Positions 1-8,080 of a DNA stretch of 36,548 bases are shown piece by piece. The stretch covers positions 1 through 36,548 of the forward strand of contig LNFB01000333.1 in assembly GCA_001464385.1 (NCBI GenBank). Direction: 5' to 3'. The translations under genes and the position numbers were made by a program. The notes beneath the pieces were generated by a model. That model was given only the letters and a program-made list of their open reading frames with translations. It had not been told where the DNA came from and ran no database searches. The stretch is from Deltaproteobacteria bacterium Ga0077550 (GTDB taxonomy: Bacteria > Myxococcota_A > Polyangia > Nannocystales > Nannocystaceae). The first letter of the stretch is position 1; every line of letters starts with the position of its first letter.

Positions 1-55
1 GCGGAGTTAAGGCTTAGAAACTCGGCGAGGTGTCGCGGCCGAACGGCCGTCCCGC

Positions 56-325
56 TCACCGCCCGAAGATCAGGTTCACCTCGTCCTGCGTGAACGCGAG
101 CTTGCTCAGATCGCCCTTGCCGCTGACCAGCGTCTCGGCGATGAGCTCGTTCATCGGCGCCAGGACGCTGAAGTGATCGACGTTCGGGATGGCCAGGAAG
201 TGGGCGAGGGGATTGGTCGAGGCGCGCGCCCTGTCGGCGAGCGCCGCCGCATTGCCGCCCTCCATGCCCTCGAACACGAACACCGGCACACGACGTACCG
301 TGGTACCTTCGCCTCTGGTTCGTCG
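56..325 (-). pseudogene. C-terminal remnant of an alpha/beta-hydrolase
   Basis: The open frame runs from just after an in-frame stop at 326-328 down to a TGA at 56-58. The readable part (about 80 residues) looks like the last third of a prolyl-oligopeptidase/dienelactone-hydrolase type alpha/beta-hydrolase: a strand (VPVFVFEGMEGGN) followed by helices and then VDHFSVL, where the His would be the catalytic histidine. The nucleophile (GxSxG) and acid parts are missing, and no other minus-strand frame upstream to 470 restores them. A short protein could start at the GTG at 287-289, but it would lack most of the fold. I therefore call it a 5'-deleted gene. The family is inferred from a short stretch, so confidence is moderate. 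The rest of the sequence up to the lipoprotein at 472 shows no gene. Confidence 0.5.
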
Positions 326-471
326 TCACGGCGACAGTCGAGCTCCACGGTGCGCGTGTGACCGCAATGTTCCGTCCGCATGCGGCGGGAGCTCACGGGC
401 CGTCAGGCCGTGCGTAGCGCCGCCTGCAGCGTCTCGGGATCGAAATTCGGCCGCTCGACACTTCTCAGGGC

Positions 472-906
472 ATGACCGCCTCGAACCTCCGTCTGCGCAG
501 GATCTCCAAGTTGCTCGCGTCCGCTCTGCTCGCGCATCTGGTCGGCTGTGCCGACCCCGGAGAGAACCACGACTCCACCGCGAGCGGTGCCTCCGACTCC
601 GCCGGTGCGTCGAGCGAGGTGTGCTACTTCGAGTACCGGGCGTCCTACTCGTGCTCGGATGGCGACGGCGATCCCGGCGAGTGGGAAGCGACGTGCTCCG
701 CGATCATCGAGGATGCGTGCGGCGGCCCCGACTTCGTCGGCAGCAGCGACTACGTCGACGGCTGCATCTTCCGCACGGAGTTCCGCTCGGTGCAGTGGCT
801 CGACGCCGACGAGTGCGAAGCGATGCTCCCGGACGCCGAGCCGGAGGCGCCGTCGTCGACGTCGTCGCCGGGCACCTCGACCGGCACCGGCGGACCTGCC
901 GATTGA
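472..906 (+). CDS. Small Cys-containing lipoprotein, function unknown
   Basis: This encodes 144 residues. The N-terminus is a lipoprotein signal: an Arg-rich n-region, a hydrophobic stretch and the lipobox HLVGC with the lipidated Cys near residue 26. A Ser/Ala/Gly/Asp linker follows, then a compact acidic domain (about residues 49-120) with several Cys, beginning VCYFEYRASYSCSDGDGD, which suggests disulfide bonds outside the cytoplasm. The tail is a Ser/Thr/Gly/Pro linker. It should be exported and anchored to a membrane. The gene is convergent with the unknown gene ending at 939, with only 32 bases between them and no evident terminator. I do not recognise the domain. Confidence 0.8.
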   Translation: MTASNLRLRRISKLLASALLAHLVGCADPGENHDSTASGASDSAGASSEVCYFEYRASYSCSDGDGDPGEWEATCSAIIEDACGGPDFVGSSDYVDGCIFRTEFRSVQWLDADECEAMLPDAEPEAPSSTSSPGTSTGTGGPAD

Positions 907-938
907 GAGTCTCGCGCTGCGAGCCGATGGAGACGAGC

Positions 939-1919
939 TCACTGGCCTCCGGGCGCCAGGCCCGGCGGCCACGCCTCGACGACCTGTCCGAGCGCCGCAC
1001 GCACCGCGTCGACGTAGCCCTCGAGGCGGCAGAGCATCGCAGCGGGTCCGTCATGGGGCACGGCCTCGCGGCGGTGGCGGATCGTCGTGTCGAACGGAAA
1101 GCACCAGTGCAGCAGGCGACCGAGCCACCGGTCACCGTACAGCAGCTCGGAGCCCCTGACCCAGCGCGCCGAGTCGACCGGCACGATCTCCACGAGGAAG
1201 CTCGGGCCGGCGTCCTCGGGCAGCCATCGCCGCCAGCGAGCGTCCGCTTCGTCGACGGTGACGAGGCCGACCACGCGCCAGCGGGTGGGCGTGAACAGGA
1301 TGGACTCGAGTGCCTCGCGGACCGCGGCGTCCTCGATCGCAATCGATCGGAACAGCGCGAGCGCCTCGACGGGCTCGACCGAGCCGTAGGCATCGTAGAA
1401 CGATCCGATGAGCGCGCGTGCGAGGCTCGCGTGCCGGGCCGGCTCGAGCGCAGCGGCCTGGTACGCCGCGCGCTTGTGCTCCCACGGCACCGGTCCCGAC
1501 GCCGCCAACAGCTCGTCGCGCTGCCGGACCTGTCGCATGAGGCGCGGGAACACGAACGCCGCGCGCTTGGGCACCTCGAAGAAGTCGACCCACAGCGAGT
1601 ACAGCGCGGCCTCGCGCTGGCGCGCGCTCCCCTCGTCGATCATCCAGGCGTAGGCGGTGACGGTCCATTCCTTGAGCGAGCGCCCGGCATCCTCCCACCG
1701 GTGCGGCACGTACATCATCGCGGCGTAGTCCGGCACGTGGTAGGCGGCCAGCATGTACGTCACGATGTGCTTGGCCGGGGTCGACTCGAAGACGATGATG
1801 TCGTGCGGATCGAGGTCGGCCGGCGTCCCATCGTGGTCATCGAACCCGGGTACGTCGTCCCGCGACACGCCGAGCCGCCTCACCGACTCCCACCAGAGCT
1901 CCGTGCCCGGCTCGTGCAT
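939..1919 (-). CDS. Conserved-looking hypothetical protein, cytoplasmic
   Basis: This encodes about 326 residues with the ATG at 1917-1919 (MHEPGTELWWESVRRLG). The protein is rich in Trp, Tyr and His, has no signal peptide or membrane segment and reads as one globular domain; I do not recognise a family. Start choice is uncertain. The frame is open upstream to an ATG at 2099, but residues upstream of 1919 are mostly Arg, which is typical of non-coding GC-rich DNA here. A GTG at 1934 is also possible. A TAGGCT hexamer sits 7 bases before an in-frame ATG at 2003, so transcription probably begins near 2003. That gives either a longer leaderless product or an 80-base leader. The 230 bases between 1920 and 2149 otherwise hold nothing clear. 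Confidence 0.65.
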   Translation of the reverse strand: MHEPGTELWWESVRRLGVSRDDVPGFDDHDGTPADLDPHDIIVFESTPAKHIVTYMLAAYHVPDYAAMMYVPHRWEDAGRSLKEWTVTAYAWMIDEGSARQREAALYSLWVDFFEVPKRAAFVFPRLMRQVRQRDELLAASGPVPWEHKRAAYQAAALEPARHASLARALIGSFYDAYGSVEPVEALALFRSIAIEDAAVREALESILFTPTRWRVVGLVTVDEADARWRRWLPEDAGPSFLVEIVPVDSARWVRGSELLYGDRWLGRLLHWCFPFDTTIRHRREAVPHDGPAAMLCRLEGYVDAVRAALGQVVEAWPPGLAPGGQ

Positions 1920-2149
1920 CGGCCAGCGCTTCACGATTCGCCGCCGGGGGCGCTCGACCCGTGGAGCCCGCTCACGTCCCCGCGCTCGGCCTCTCCGGAG
2001 CATCGATCCAAGCCTAGCAGCCTGTGGCGAAAGCCCGCGACGCCGGAACAGCGCCCTCGGCCCCCATGGCGGCGTTGCTCGGAGCTCGATCGCCGGCAAC
2101 CGGCGCCGAGGCGCCCGAGGATCGTCATCGGACGCCGATCAGCTCCGCG

Positions 2150-3910
2150 TCACCGGAACCACCCGCCCAGCCCGGGTGGCGTCGCGCGTCGGCTCCGTGC
2201 CGCGCGGAAGAGTGCGTCGACCATCAGCAGGTTCGCGACCGCGGGATAGCCCGTCGAGAGCCCGCCGATCCCCGCGCGCGCGACATAGGCATGGGTCCGC
2301 GAAGACCTGCCGTACCGGTCGCGGAGCGCACCGTAGGCGAACGCCGGAGGCTCGCCGTCCTCCGCGTTCAGTCGAGCCGTGTACGCGTCCTGGCCCTCGG
2401 CGGTTCGGGCGTCACCGAACGCTCGCACGGCGATGCGAACCGTGACGCCTGCGCCGTCGTCGTCGACCTCGGACCACAGCGAGCACGACGACACCGCAGA
2501 CATCAGCGACAACAACGCGGTCGATCGCTCGCGGTCGCGGAGCAGGAAGTCGCCACCGCCCATCGCCTCGAGCAGGTACGGCCGCACGTCGGGGCCGTGC
2601 AGGCCGTCGAGCTCGAGGTGCAGCGCGATCGTCGAGCGGCCCCCACCGAGCGCGGCGGCCATCGCAGGCGGGAGCGCGCCGAGCAAGTCCTCGGGCACGG
2701 GCGCGATCGGATGGCGGAACAGCTCGCCCATCGCGACGTCGCTCAGCCCGAGCGTGGCGATGAGCCAGGTGTCCGTCGCGATGAGCATCGCGCGGGGCTG
2801 CAGCTCGAAGGGCTCGAGCTTCGCGCGTTGGGCGTCGTCGAGATCGATCTCCGCGACCGCGGCCGCGAGCGGGCGGTCATCGTACTGGGACGCCTCGGCG
2901 GTCACGCGCACCCCGGGGAGGAGCGCGCTCAGCTTCGGCGCGAGCTCCGGCGCTCGCTTCACCAAGCGACGCAGCAGCGCCGGCTTGCTCGCACCGCTCA
3001 TGAGCACGAGACCGAGCGGCCCGCCGGGACTCGCGAGCAGCAGTTCGCCGGAGGTCGCGAGGATCACGTCGGTCACGAGCTCTGCGTCCGTGAGCGCCGG
3101 GCCGACGCGCTCCACGATCCCCGCCGGGTCTTCGTTCATCCACAGGAACGAGCTGCCGGCAGTCATCGCGGCCATCGTGCTGGGCACGCGGGGGGTGCCG
3201 GCGTCGAGCATCGGCACGTGGAGGTCGATCTGCAGCATGGCGTCGCGGGCGGTCACGGTGACCGGGATGCCGCCGACCTCGGCGAGCGCGGCGACGTCCG
3301 CGTCGGTCGTCGCGGGTCCAGTGCGTGGCCGGTACGCCCCGCGCACGGACGCCTCGGCTGCGCAGACGTGGAACCCAGGGTGCAGTGCGATCGGCTCACA
3401 CCCGAGCGCGGTGTCGCGACCCGAGAACGTGCGGACGAGCCGTGGGAGATCGTCCGCAGTGTCGGCCGCGATCACGACGACCGCGCCGCCCTCGAGGCGC
3501 GCGACGACGAGCCCGCGATCGAGGTGCACGCCACTTCCGCCGAGCCGTGTCTCGATCTGCGGCAACCCGGCGACGAGCTCCCCGAGGTCGGCCGGAGCAT
3601 AGGCGCGGGCGAGCAGGGCCCACTCGTCGCGCTGTCCGCGGGTCGCCCACTCGAGGCCGTCGATCAGCGCGAACGGATCGCGGACGGCGATCCAGGAGGT
3701 CGCCCCCTCGGGGACGAGCGCGACGACGTCCGCGAGCGGACGCGGGGCTGTGCGTGGATCGGGGGGTGTCGCAGAGACCGTCGTCGCCGCGGCGACCGTC
3801 GGCGTCGCCGCGGCGACCGGCGTCGCGTCCTCGCTCGGGGCCCGCTCCCCGCACGCGCCCGCGAGGCAGAAGAGCAAGCATCCCAGGAGTGCCGATCCAC
3901 GGCGTCGCAC
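2150..3910 (-). CDS. Large lipoprotein, function unknown
   Basis: This encodes about 586 residues with a GTG start at 3908-3910. The N-terminus VRRRGSALLGCLLFCLAGAC is a clear lipoprotein signal with lipobox LAGC-like LAGAC (Cys near residue 20). It is followed by an Ala/Thr/Pro linker and then a long soluble domain containing VALVPEGATSWIAVRDP, reminiscent of DUF3352-type proteins, though I would not assign it. The start is supported by TAGCAT at 3918-3923 on the minus strand, 7 bases upstream of the GTG. The frame is open for another 127 codons upstream, but that part is Arg/Ser-rich and overlaps the RCC1 remnant, so I reject it. Its leader sequence is duplicated near 8.1 kb. Confidence 0.8.
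   Translation of the reverse strand: MRRRGSALLGCLLFCLAGACGERAPSEDATPVAAATPTVAAATTVSATPPDPRTAPRPLADVVALVPEGATSWIAVRDPFALIDGLEWATRGQRDEWALLARAYAPADLGELVAGLPQIETRLGGSGVHLDRGLVVARLEGGAVVVIAADTADDLPRLVRTFSGRDTALGCEPIALHPGFHVCAAEASVRGAYRPRTGPATTDADVAALAEVGGIPVTVTARDAMLQIDLHVPMLDAGTPRVPSTMAAMTAGSSFLWMNEDPAGIVERVGPALTDAELVTDVILATSGELLLASPGGPLGLVLMSGASKPALLRRLVKRAPELAPKLSALLPGVRVTAEASQYDDRPLAAAVAEIDLDDAQRAKLEPFELQPRAMLIATDTWLIATLGLSDVAMGELFRHPIAPVPEDLLGALPPAMAAALGGGRSTIALHLELDGLHGPDVRPYLLEAMGGGDFLLRDRERSTALLSLMSAVSSCSLWSEVDDDGAGVTVRIAVRAFGDARTAEGQDAYTARLNAEDGEPPAFAYGALRDRYGRSSRTHAYVARAGIGGLSTGYPAVANLLMVDALFRAARSRRATPPGLGGWFR
3739..3887. repeat. Direct repeat, copy 1: lipoprotein leader
   Basis: About 149 bases here, covering the signal peptide and linker of the lipoprotein starting at 3910, recur in the same orientation at 8081-8211 (131 bases). 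They begin GACGCGGGGCTG and end CATCCCAGG in both. The second copy lacks 18 bases (six codons) in the Ala/Thr/Val linker. Confidence 0.85.
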
Positions 3911-3965
3911 CGCTGGAATGCTACCACCGCCCTGGCGATCGTCGGATCGCGGAAGACGCGACCTG

Positions 3966-4190
3966 CTACGGCAGCGGAACCACCTCGAACTCCGTCGTGA
4001 TCGGCGGGTGCCCATCCCCGAGCTGCCCCGAGCTGCGTTTCCCCCAGCACTCCACGGTCTTGTCGCGCAGCACGGCGCATCCGAACCCTGTCCCCGACGC
4101 GACCGAGGTCGCCGCGGCGATGCCCTCGATCCTGCGTGCGGGGTCGTCGTCGCGAGCGCCGTGATCGTCGCGGTGCGCGGCGAGATCCAC
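3966..4190 (-). pseudogene. RCC1-repeat protein remnant (last repeat only)
   Basis: The frame ends at a TAG (3966-3968). Its last 50 residues match one RCC1 repeat well: IEGIAAATSVASGTGFGCAV followed by LRDKTVECWGKRSSGQLGDG, the usual 'GxxHxCAL..G.V.CWG.N..GQLGDG' pattern. RCC1-type propellers normally have about seven such repeats and, in myxobacteria, an export signal; neither is present. The upstream reading (to about 4190) is His/Asp/Arg-rich and does not look like RCC1. It is best read as the 3' end of a deleted gene, left 55 bases upstream of the lipoprotein start at 3910. Confidence 0.6.
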
Positions 4191-4397
4191 GGCCTCAAGC
4201 TGGGGGGCGGCACACGCTCGTCGGCGTGTGCGTCGACCACCCGATCCATCTCGCGGGCGTGTTCTTGGTCGAGCGCCACCGCGGCGGCCATGCGCAGGGA
4301 CCCGCGATCACCAGTGTGGTCCTCGCGTGCGTGACCTCGGGGTCGCGGTGGCTGCCCGTGCTCGCGCCGTGGTCGGTGCGGCTGCTCGGCCCCTGAA
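4191..4397. other. Gene-poor interval
   Basis: The interval lies between the RCC1 remnant and the stop of the Cys-rich lipoprotein gene. I found no convincing gene, promoter or repeat. A plus-strand frame (4136-4396) is open but resembles no protein. Confidence 0.5.
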
Positions 4398-5324
4398 TCA
4401 GTTCATTGCCTCGCACGCGTCGACGTAGCTCGGATCATCCGCCGGGCACATCTGCCCCGGACCGAACGCCATGCAGAACCCGCGCTGATCCGCGACCGAC
4501 AGCGTGCGAATGCACTGGACGAACTCCGGCGAGCTTACATCGTTGCCGCTCGCCGCGAGACAAACCACGCCGTTCGGATCCTGGTGCGTGTCGTGGGCCG
4601 CGTTGTTCCAATTCGTCGGCGGCATGACGCTCGCATCGCCGATGTCCGCGCCCGTCACCGCACGCCAGACGCCGTCGTCCTGCACGCAATCCTTCGCGCC
4701 GAGCTCGATGGTCTGGCAGCACACGCGACCAACGCCGCACACCTTCGCGATGTCGAGGTCGTCCCACGTCGGATTGCACGGGATCGGGCAGTTCATCGCA
4801 TCGTCGGCGAGGAGCCCGGAGCCGTCCGGGATGACCGTCGTGTCCACGCACATGCCCCAGCGCCCCGCCCCGTTCGCGGCATCTGCATACAGCGGCGTGC
4901 TGCCCGTGATGCCCTTGCCTTCGTACGCGGGCAGCTGACCGTCGGCGGTCGCCGGATCGGTCGAGCAACAACGGTATCCGTTCGCGCTGCCGGACGTCCG
5001 CGGATCACAGGCTTGCTCGGGGAAGCCGAGCACGCCCGGTGGCCCCGGCGCGACCGTGTCGCCGCCGGCGGGGAGATCGGCACAGTCGACGAACGGTCCC
5101 TCGACCCCGGGCCCATCCGTCGCCGAGCCGTCGCCGGGACCCGGGTCCGAGCTGGTCGACGACATACTCGTCGACGACGCGCTGTCCGACGTCATCGTGT
5201 CGGTGCCGGTCGTCGCGTCTGTGTCTTCGCCGGGATCGAGCTGGTGCTTCAGCTCGCACGCGGCGGGCAACAAGGACATGCAGAGCGCGAACGAAGTGGA
5301 CGAGGCATAAGCGAAGCGTGTCAT
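4398..5324 (-). CDS. Cys-rich lipoprotein
   Basis: This encodes 308 residues with the ATG at 5322-5324. The signal peptide (MTRFAYASSTSFALCMSLLPAAC) ends in a lipobox LPAAC with Cys near residue 23. It is followed by a Thr/Asp/Ser linker (to about residue 70) and a domain of about 230 residues with many Cys, including CDPRTSGSANGYRCCSTDP, CPIPCNP, VCGVGRVCCQ and CIRTLSV. That points to a disulfide-stabilised exported protein. The start codon overlaps the stop of the sigma-factor gene (ATGA, 5321-5324), so the two are probably translationally coupled and this protein may be part of the sigma factor's own operon. The domain is not recognised. The long upstream extension of the frame is rejected because it runs antisense-like through the sigma gene. 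Confidence 0.85.
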   Translation of the reverse strand: MTRFAYASSTSFALCMSLLPAACELKHQLDPGEDTDATTGTDTMTSDSASSTSMSSTSSDPGPGDGSATDGPGVEGPFVDCADLPAGGDTVAPGPPGVLGFPEQACDPRTSGSANGYRCCSTDPATADGQLPAYEGKGITGSTPLYADAANGAGRWGMCVDTTVIPDGSGLLADDAMNCPIPCNPTWDDLDIAKVCGVGRVCCQTIELGAKDCVQDDGVWRAVTGADIGDASVMPPTNWNNAAHDTHQDPNGVVCLAASGNDVSSPEFVQCIRTLSVADQRGFCMAFGPGQMCPADDPSYVDACEAMN

Positions 5325-6547
5325 CGAGAGCCCTGTTGTCCGGACCGGGCCGATTCTACGGACCCCCCTGCACACGATCGTTCGATCCTCGCTCGGACGG
5401 GTGTGGCGGGACGTTCGTCGAGGAATGCGCGCGCCTCGCCCTTGGCCTGCGGCGCCTTGCCCAGCGCGCACAGGGCCTCGATGCGCAGCGCCGTGCGAGC
5501 ATCCCAGAGCGTGCTGTTGGGGAACTCGCGCGCGTGGCGAGAGGTCGCTGCGAGGGCGCCCGCGGCATCGCCGGCGCGCAGCAGGCCCGCGGCCTCCTGC
5601 ATGAGCGCGTTGTCTCGGGCGAGCGATGACGGCAACGCGTCGCGAGCGATGGGCGATCGCGTCGTCGTGCGCGACGCGGTTGCTTCGCGCGGCGGCTCGC
5701 TCGCGACGGACGGCGGCGTCGAGGCGACGGGCAACGTCGCGGGCACCGGCGCGGCCGCGACCCCCTCGGAGGATCCAGGCGCCGGTGCTTCGTCGCGCGG
5801 CGACGCGTCGACGGTCGTCGTGCCACGCGCGACCGTCCCCGCGACGACCACCGCGATTGCGACGCCACATGCGACGGCGCCGACCTTGGCGAATGCGCCG
5901 ATCGACCCCGCGATCGCGGCCTTCGCCGCGAGGCCCGAGTCGAGTCCCAACCCGAGCTGCGGCGCGAGCACCAACCACCCGTGCGCCGTCGCGCGCGGCC
6001 GATGCTCGCGTGCGTCGTGCGTCACGGCCGCGGGATCGCGATCGACCATCGCCTCGTGGAAGCGTCTTCGCAGGCTCTGCACGCGGGTGTACGTCGTGCT
6101 CGTGTTGAGCGCGAGGATCGCCGCGGCCTCCGGGCCGGTCATCCCCTCGATCTCCGAGAGCACGAACAGCTCGCGATCGACGGGATCGAGCCCCTCGAGG
6201 AATCGCTCGAGCACCAAGATCGCCTCGGGTAGCGTCGTCGTCCGCGGCGCGGCCTCGGTGGCCACCGTGAGCGCCCTTCGCTTTCGCGTCGAGCGATGAT
6301 CCGTGCGCCGGTAGTTGCTCGCGACGCGTCGCGCGATGCCGTACAGCCACGCCTTTGCCGTCGACACCTCGAGCTCGTCGAACCGCCGATACGCGGCGAT
6401 GAACGCGTCTTGCACCGCGTCGTCGACGAGCGCCGCATCGACGCCGAAGCGCCGCACCGCGTGCCACACGAACCCGTAGTGCGCGCGGTACAACGCCTCC
6501 ATCGGATGATGGGCCGACGAGGACGAGCGCGAGGCGACGGGGAGCAC
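5321..6547 (-). CDS. ECF-type RNA polymerase sigma factor fused to membrane segment and TPR-like tail
   Basis: This encodes 408 residues if it starts at the GTG at 6545-6547, or 393 from the ATG at 6502. Counting from that ATG, residues 1-70 are sigma region 2 (LYRAHYGFVWHAVRRFGV ... DDAVQDAFIAAYRRF ... AWLYGIARRVASNYRR). Residues 94-150 are region 4 (LDPVDRELFVLSEIEGMTGP, then an HTH). A membrane segment lies at about 203-225 (VGAVACGVAIAVVVAGTVA). A Pro/Ala/Ser linker follows, then a C-terminal helical part (DNALMQEAAGLLRAGDAAGA ...) resembling TPR/outlier repeats. The tail should lie outside the cytoplasm and may act as a built-in anti-sigma or sensor. GACAAT at 6557-6562 lies 9 bases before the GTG. 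It is transcribed with the secreted-protein gene upstream (97 bases away) and the overlapping lipoprotein downstream. Confidence 0.9.
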   Translation of the reverse strand: MLPVASRSSSSAHHPMEALYRAHYGFVWHAVRRFGVDAALVDDAVQDAFIAAYRRFDELEVSTAKAWLYGIARRVASNYRRTDHRSTRKRRALTVATEAAPRTTTLPEAILVLERFLEGLDPVDRELFVLSEIEGMTGPEAAAILALNTSTTYTRVQSLRRRFHEAMVDRDPAAVTHDAREHRPRATAHGWLVLAPQLGLGLDSGLAAKAAIAGSIGAFAKVGAVACGVAIAVVVAGTVARGTTTVDASPRDEAPAPGSSEGVAAAPVPATLPVASTPPSVASEPPREATASRTTTRSPIARDALPSSLARDNALMQEAAGLLRAGDAAGALAATSRHAREFPNSTLWDARTALRIEALCALGKAPQAKGEARAFLDERPATPVRARIERSCAGGSVESARSGQQGSR

Positions 6548-6556
6548 TGGAGCCCC

Positions 6557-6574
6557 ATTGTCCGCTTTTGTCCG
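6557..6574 (-). promoter_or_regulatory. Direct repeat in the sigma-factor leader, possible operator or promoter
   Basis: The plus strand shows TTGTCCG twice, at 6558-6564 and 6568-6574, exactly 10 bases apart (one helical turn). On the gene's strand this reads CGGACAA-aag-CGGACAA, ending just before the proposed GTG start, and includes a GACAAT -10-like hexamer. It may be an autoregulatory site. Confidence 0.4.
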
Positions 6575-6644
6575 GATCCACGGAGGGGTCGCGGTTTTTT
6601 TTCTCGGGTCGCGCCGCGCGGCGCTCCCGGTGGGCGCACGGGCC

Positions 6645-7736
6645 TCAATCGCGACGCGCGCCGGGCCGCAGCTCGACTCCGACGAGCGCGCGGGCCGAGA
6701 CGGGGAACTGCCGGAGCGAAACCGCGTCGTCGATGTCGAAGCGGTGGCCGACCAGGCGCACGACGCCGTCGATCGTCGCCGTGATCGCGACGGGCCCCCA
6801 TGCGCGCACGATGCCCACGCCCGCGATCGCGGCGACCCACGGTACGTTCGTGATCGCGGCATCGAGCCCGCGCGGGCGCACGCGCAGCGCCCCACCCTCG
6901 CCGCCGGCGCAGACGGGCAGCTCGACCGCGCGGACGAACACGCGACCGCAGCCGCGTGCACCCGCGGTGCCGAGCTGATACGTTGCGCCGCGACCGTCGA
7001 CCTCGCGAGCGGTGCGCGGCGCGAGCCACGTGCCGTGCACCTCGAGTCGCGCACGCGGCCACGACAGCGAGAACGCGGCGGCCAGTGCCGCCGATGGTGG
7101 TGGCATCGCACCGGCCTCGATCCCCGCGGCGATACGCAAGCCGACGCTGGGCGGCGCGCGACGTGGCGCCCGTGCGCGCCGTCGATCGGCGCGGTCCGGC
7201 GTCGATCGCGGATCGGCCTCGGCGAGCCTCGCATCCACGGGCGACGCGATCGGATCTCCGTCCGTCGTCGGCTCGCGCGGTGCCCCGCCGGACGCCGAAT
7301 CGGGTGCCGTATCGGAGGCCGAATCGCGCGCTGTATCGGAAGGAGGCGGGGGCACCGGATCGCGGTCGGGCCGAGGCACCTGCCCCGGGATCGTCGCCGA
7401 GGGCTCGAGCGCGACGGCCAGCAGCACCGCCGTCGACTCGAGCAGCTCGCCGCACGAGGCCGACGCGAGCTCGCGCGACTCGGTGCGTCCCGCCAACGTC
7501 GATCGCAGCACCAGCGTCGCGCCGCGAGCGGACGTCGTCACCTCGCCCTCGACGACGAGCACGCCTTCGCCGCTGGGCTCTCCGGGCAGCAGCGCACGGA
7601 TGCGTCGCTCGAGATCCTCCTGCGTCGGACAGCCCGGCGGTGCGCGCCAGTGCAGCTCGAGCACCTCGGGATTCGGCGGTGGCGGCGGCTCGAATGCACC
7701 GAGCACGGCGGCGATCGACGCGACGAGCCCGTGCAC
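6645..7736 (-). CDS. Secreted protein with periplasmic domain, partner of the downstream sigma factor (unknown function)
   Basis: This encodes about 363 residues. Three GTG codons in a row (7734-7742) could start it; the third (7736) lies 7 bases after TACAAT (7744-7749, minus strand), so I prefer it. The N-terminus is a signal peptide (HGLVASIAAVLGAFE). A small domain follows: LELHWRAPPGCPTQEDLERR to about residue 120, a form I associate with proteins next to myxobacterial ECF sigma genes. A long Pro/Asp/Ser linker with repeated DSAS/DTA units comes next. The C-terminal half (about residues 195-363) alternates short hydrophobic stretches with Arg and Gly and resembles an outer-membrane beta-barrel. 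The role is inferred from position only. Confidence 0.75.
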   Translation of the reverse strand: MHGLVASIAAVLGAFEPPPPPNPEVLELHWRAPPGCPTQEDLERRIRALLPGEPSGEGVLVVEGEVTTSARGATLVLRSTLAGRTESRELASASCGELLESTAVLLAVALEPSATIPGQVPRPDRDPVPPPPSDTARDSASDTAPDSASGGAPREPTTDGDPIASPVDARLAEADPRSTPDRADRRRARAPRRAPPSVGLRIAAGIEAGAMPPPSAALAAAFSLSWPRARLEVHGTWLAPRTAREVDGRGATYQLGTAGARGCGRVFVRAVELPVCAGGEGGALRVRPRGLDAAITNVPWVAAIAGVGIVRAWGPVAITATIDGVVRLVGHRFDIDDAVSLRQFPVSARALVGVELRPGARRD

Positions 7737-7742
7737 CACCAC

Positions 7743-8080
7743 GATTGTACTACAAGTCGCGCACGCGATCCCAGCGGTGGGTCGGCATCGCCCCGCCGCG
7801 TTCGCCTCTACATCGCGATCGTGCGACCGTACACGACGTGCGCTCGGCCGTCATCGCGATCGCGTGCACGCTCTGCACGGCGCATAGGAAGGACAAAGGG
7901 GTCGCGAGAGAGCTGCGACTCGGGTGTTGCCGGCGAACGCGGCGGACCAGAGGCGAACGACGACGCCGGCGATGCGGCCGAGTCCGTCGGCGAAGCCAGC
8001 GACGACTCGAACGAAGATGATTGTGGTTACCGAGCCTGCGCTGCTGATGGCGGTTGGGTCCCAGGTCAGCCGCGGATCCA
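7743..8080. other. Interval with no convincing gene; palindrome near its left end
   Basis: It contains TTGTA-C-TACAA (7745-7755), a palindrome overlapping the -10-like hexamer of the secreted-protein gene, and otherwise no gene I trust. Codon third positions here are less GC-rich than in the neighbours. A minus-strand frame continues from the duplicated leader, and a plus-strand acidic frame (GDAAESVGEASDDSNEDDCG) looks like a low-complexity remnant. Confidence 0.45.

Noticed and set aside
2003..2099. Longer N-terminus for the unknown protein ending at 939
   Set aside because: The added residues are mostly Arg and look non-coding; the -10-like hexamer before 2003 is noted but could serve a short untranslated leader.
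4136..4396. Plus-strand frame of 86 residues in the gene-poor interval
   Set aside because: It has no domain, signal or start-site support, and only its second half has balanced composition.
6595..6602. Run of eight T as a terminator
   Set aside because: No stem-loop precedes it on the plus strand, and on the transcribed minus strand it is an A run.
6139..7455. Long Arg-rich minus-strand frame across the sigma and secreted-protein genes
   Set aside because: It consists almost wholly of Arg, Ala, Gly and Ser as expected from a shifted frame of GC-rich coding DNA; the two real genes explain the region.
7924..8080. Acidic plus-strand stretch (GDAAESVGEASDDSNEDDCG) resembling a lipoprotein linker
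   Set aside because: No start, signal peptide or following domain is attached to it, and third codon positions are not GC-rich as in real genes here.
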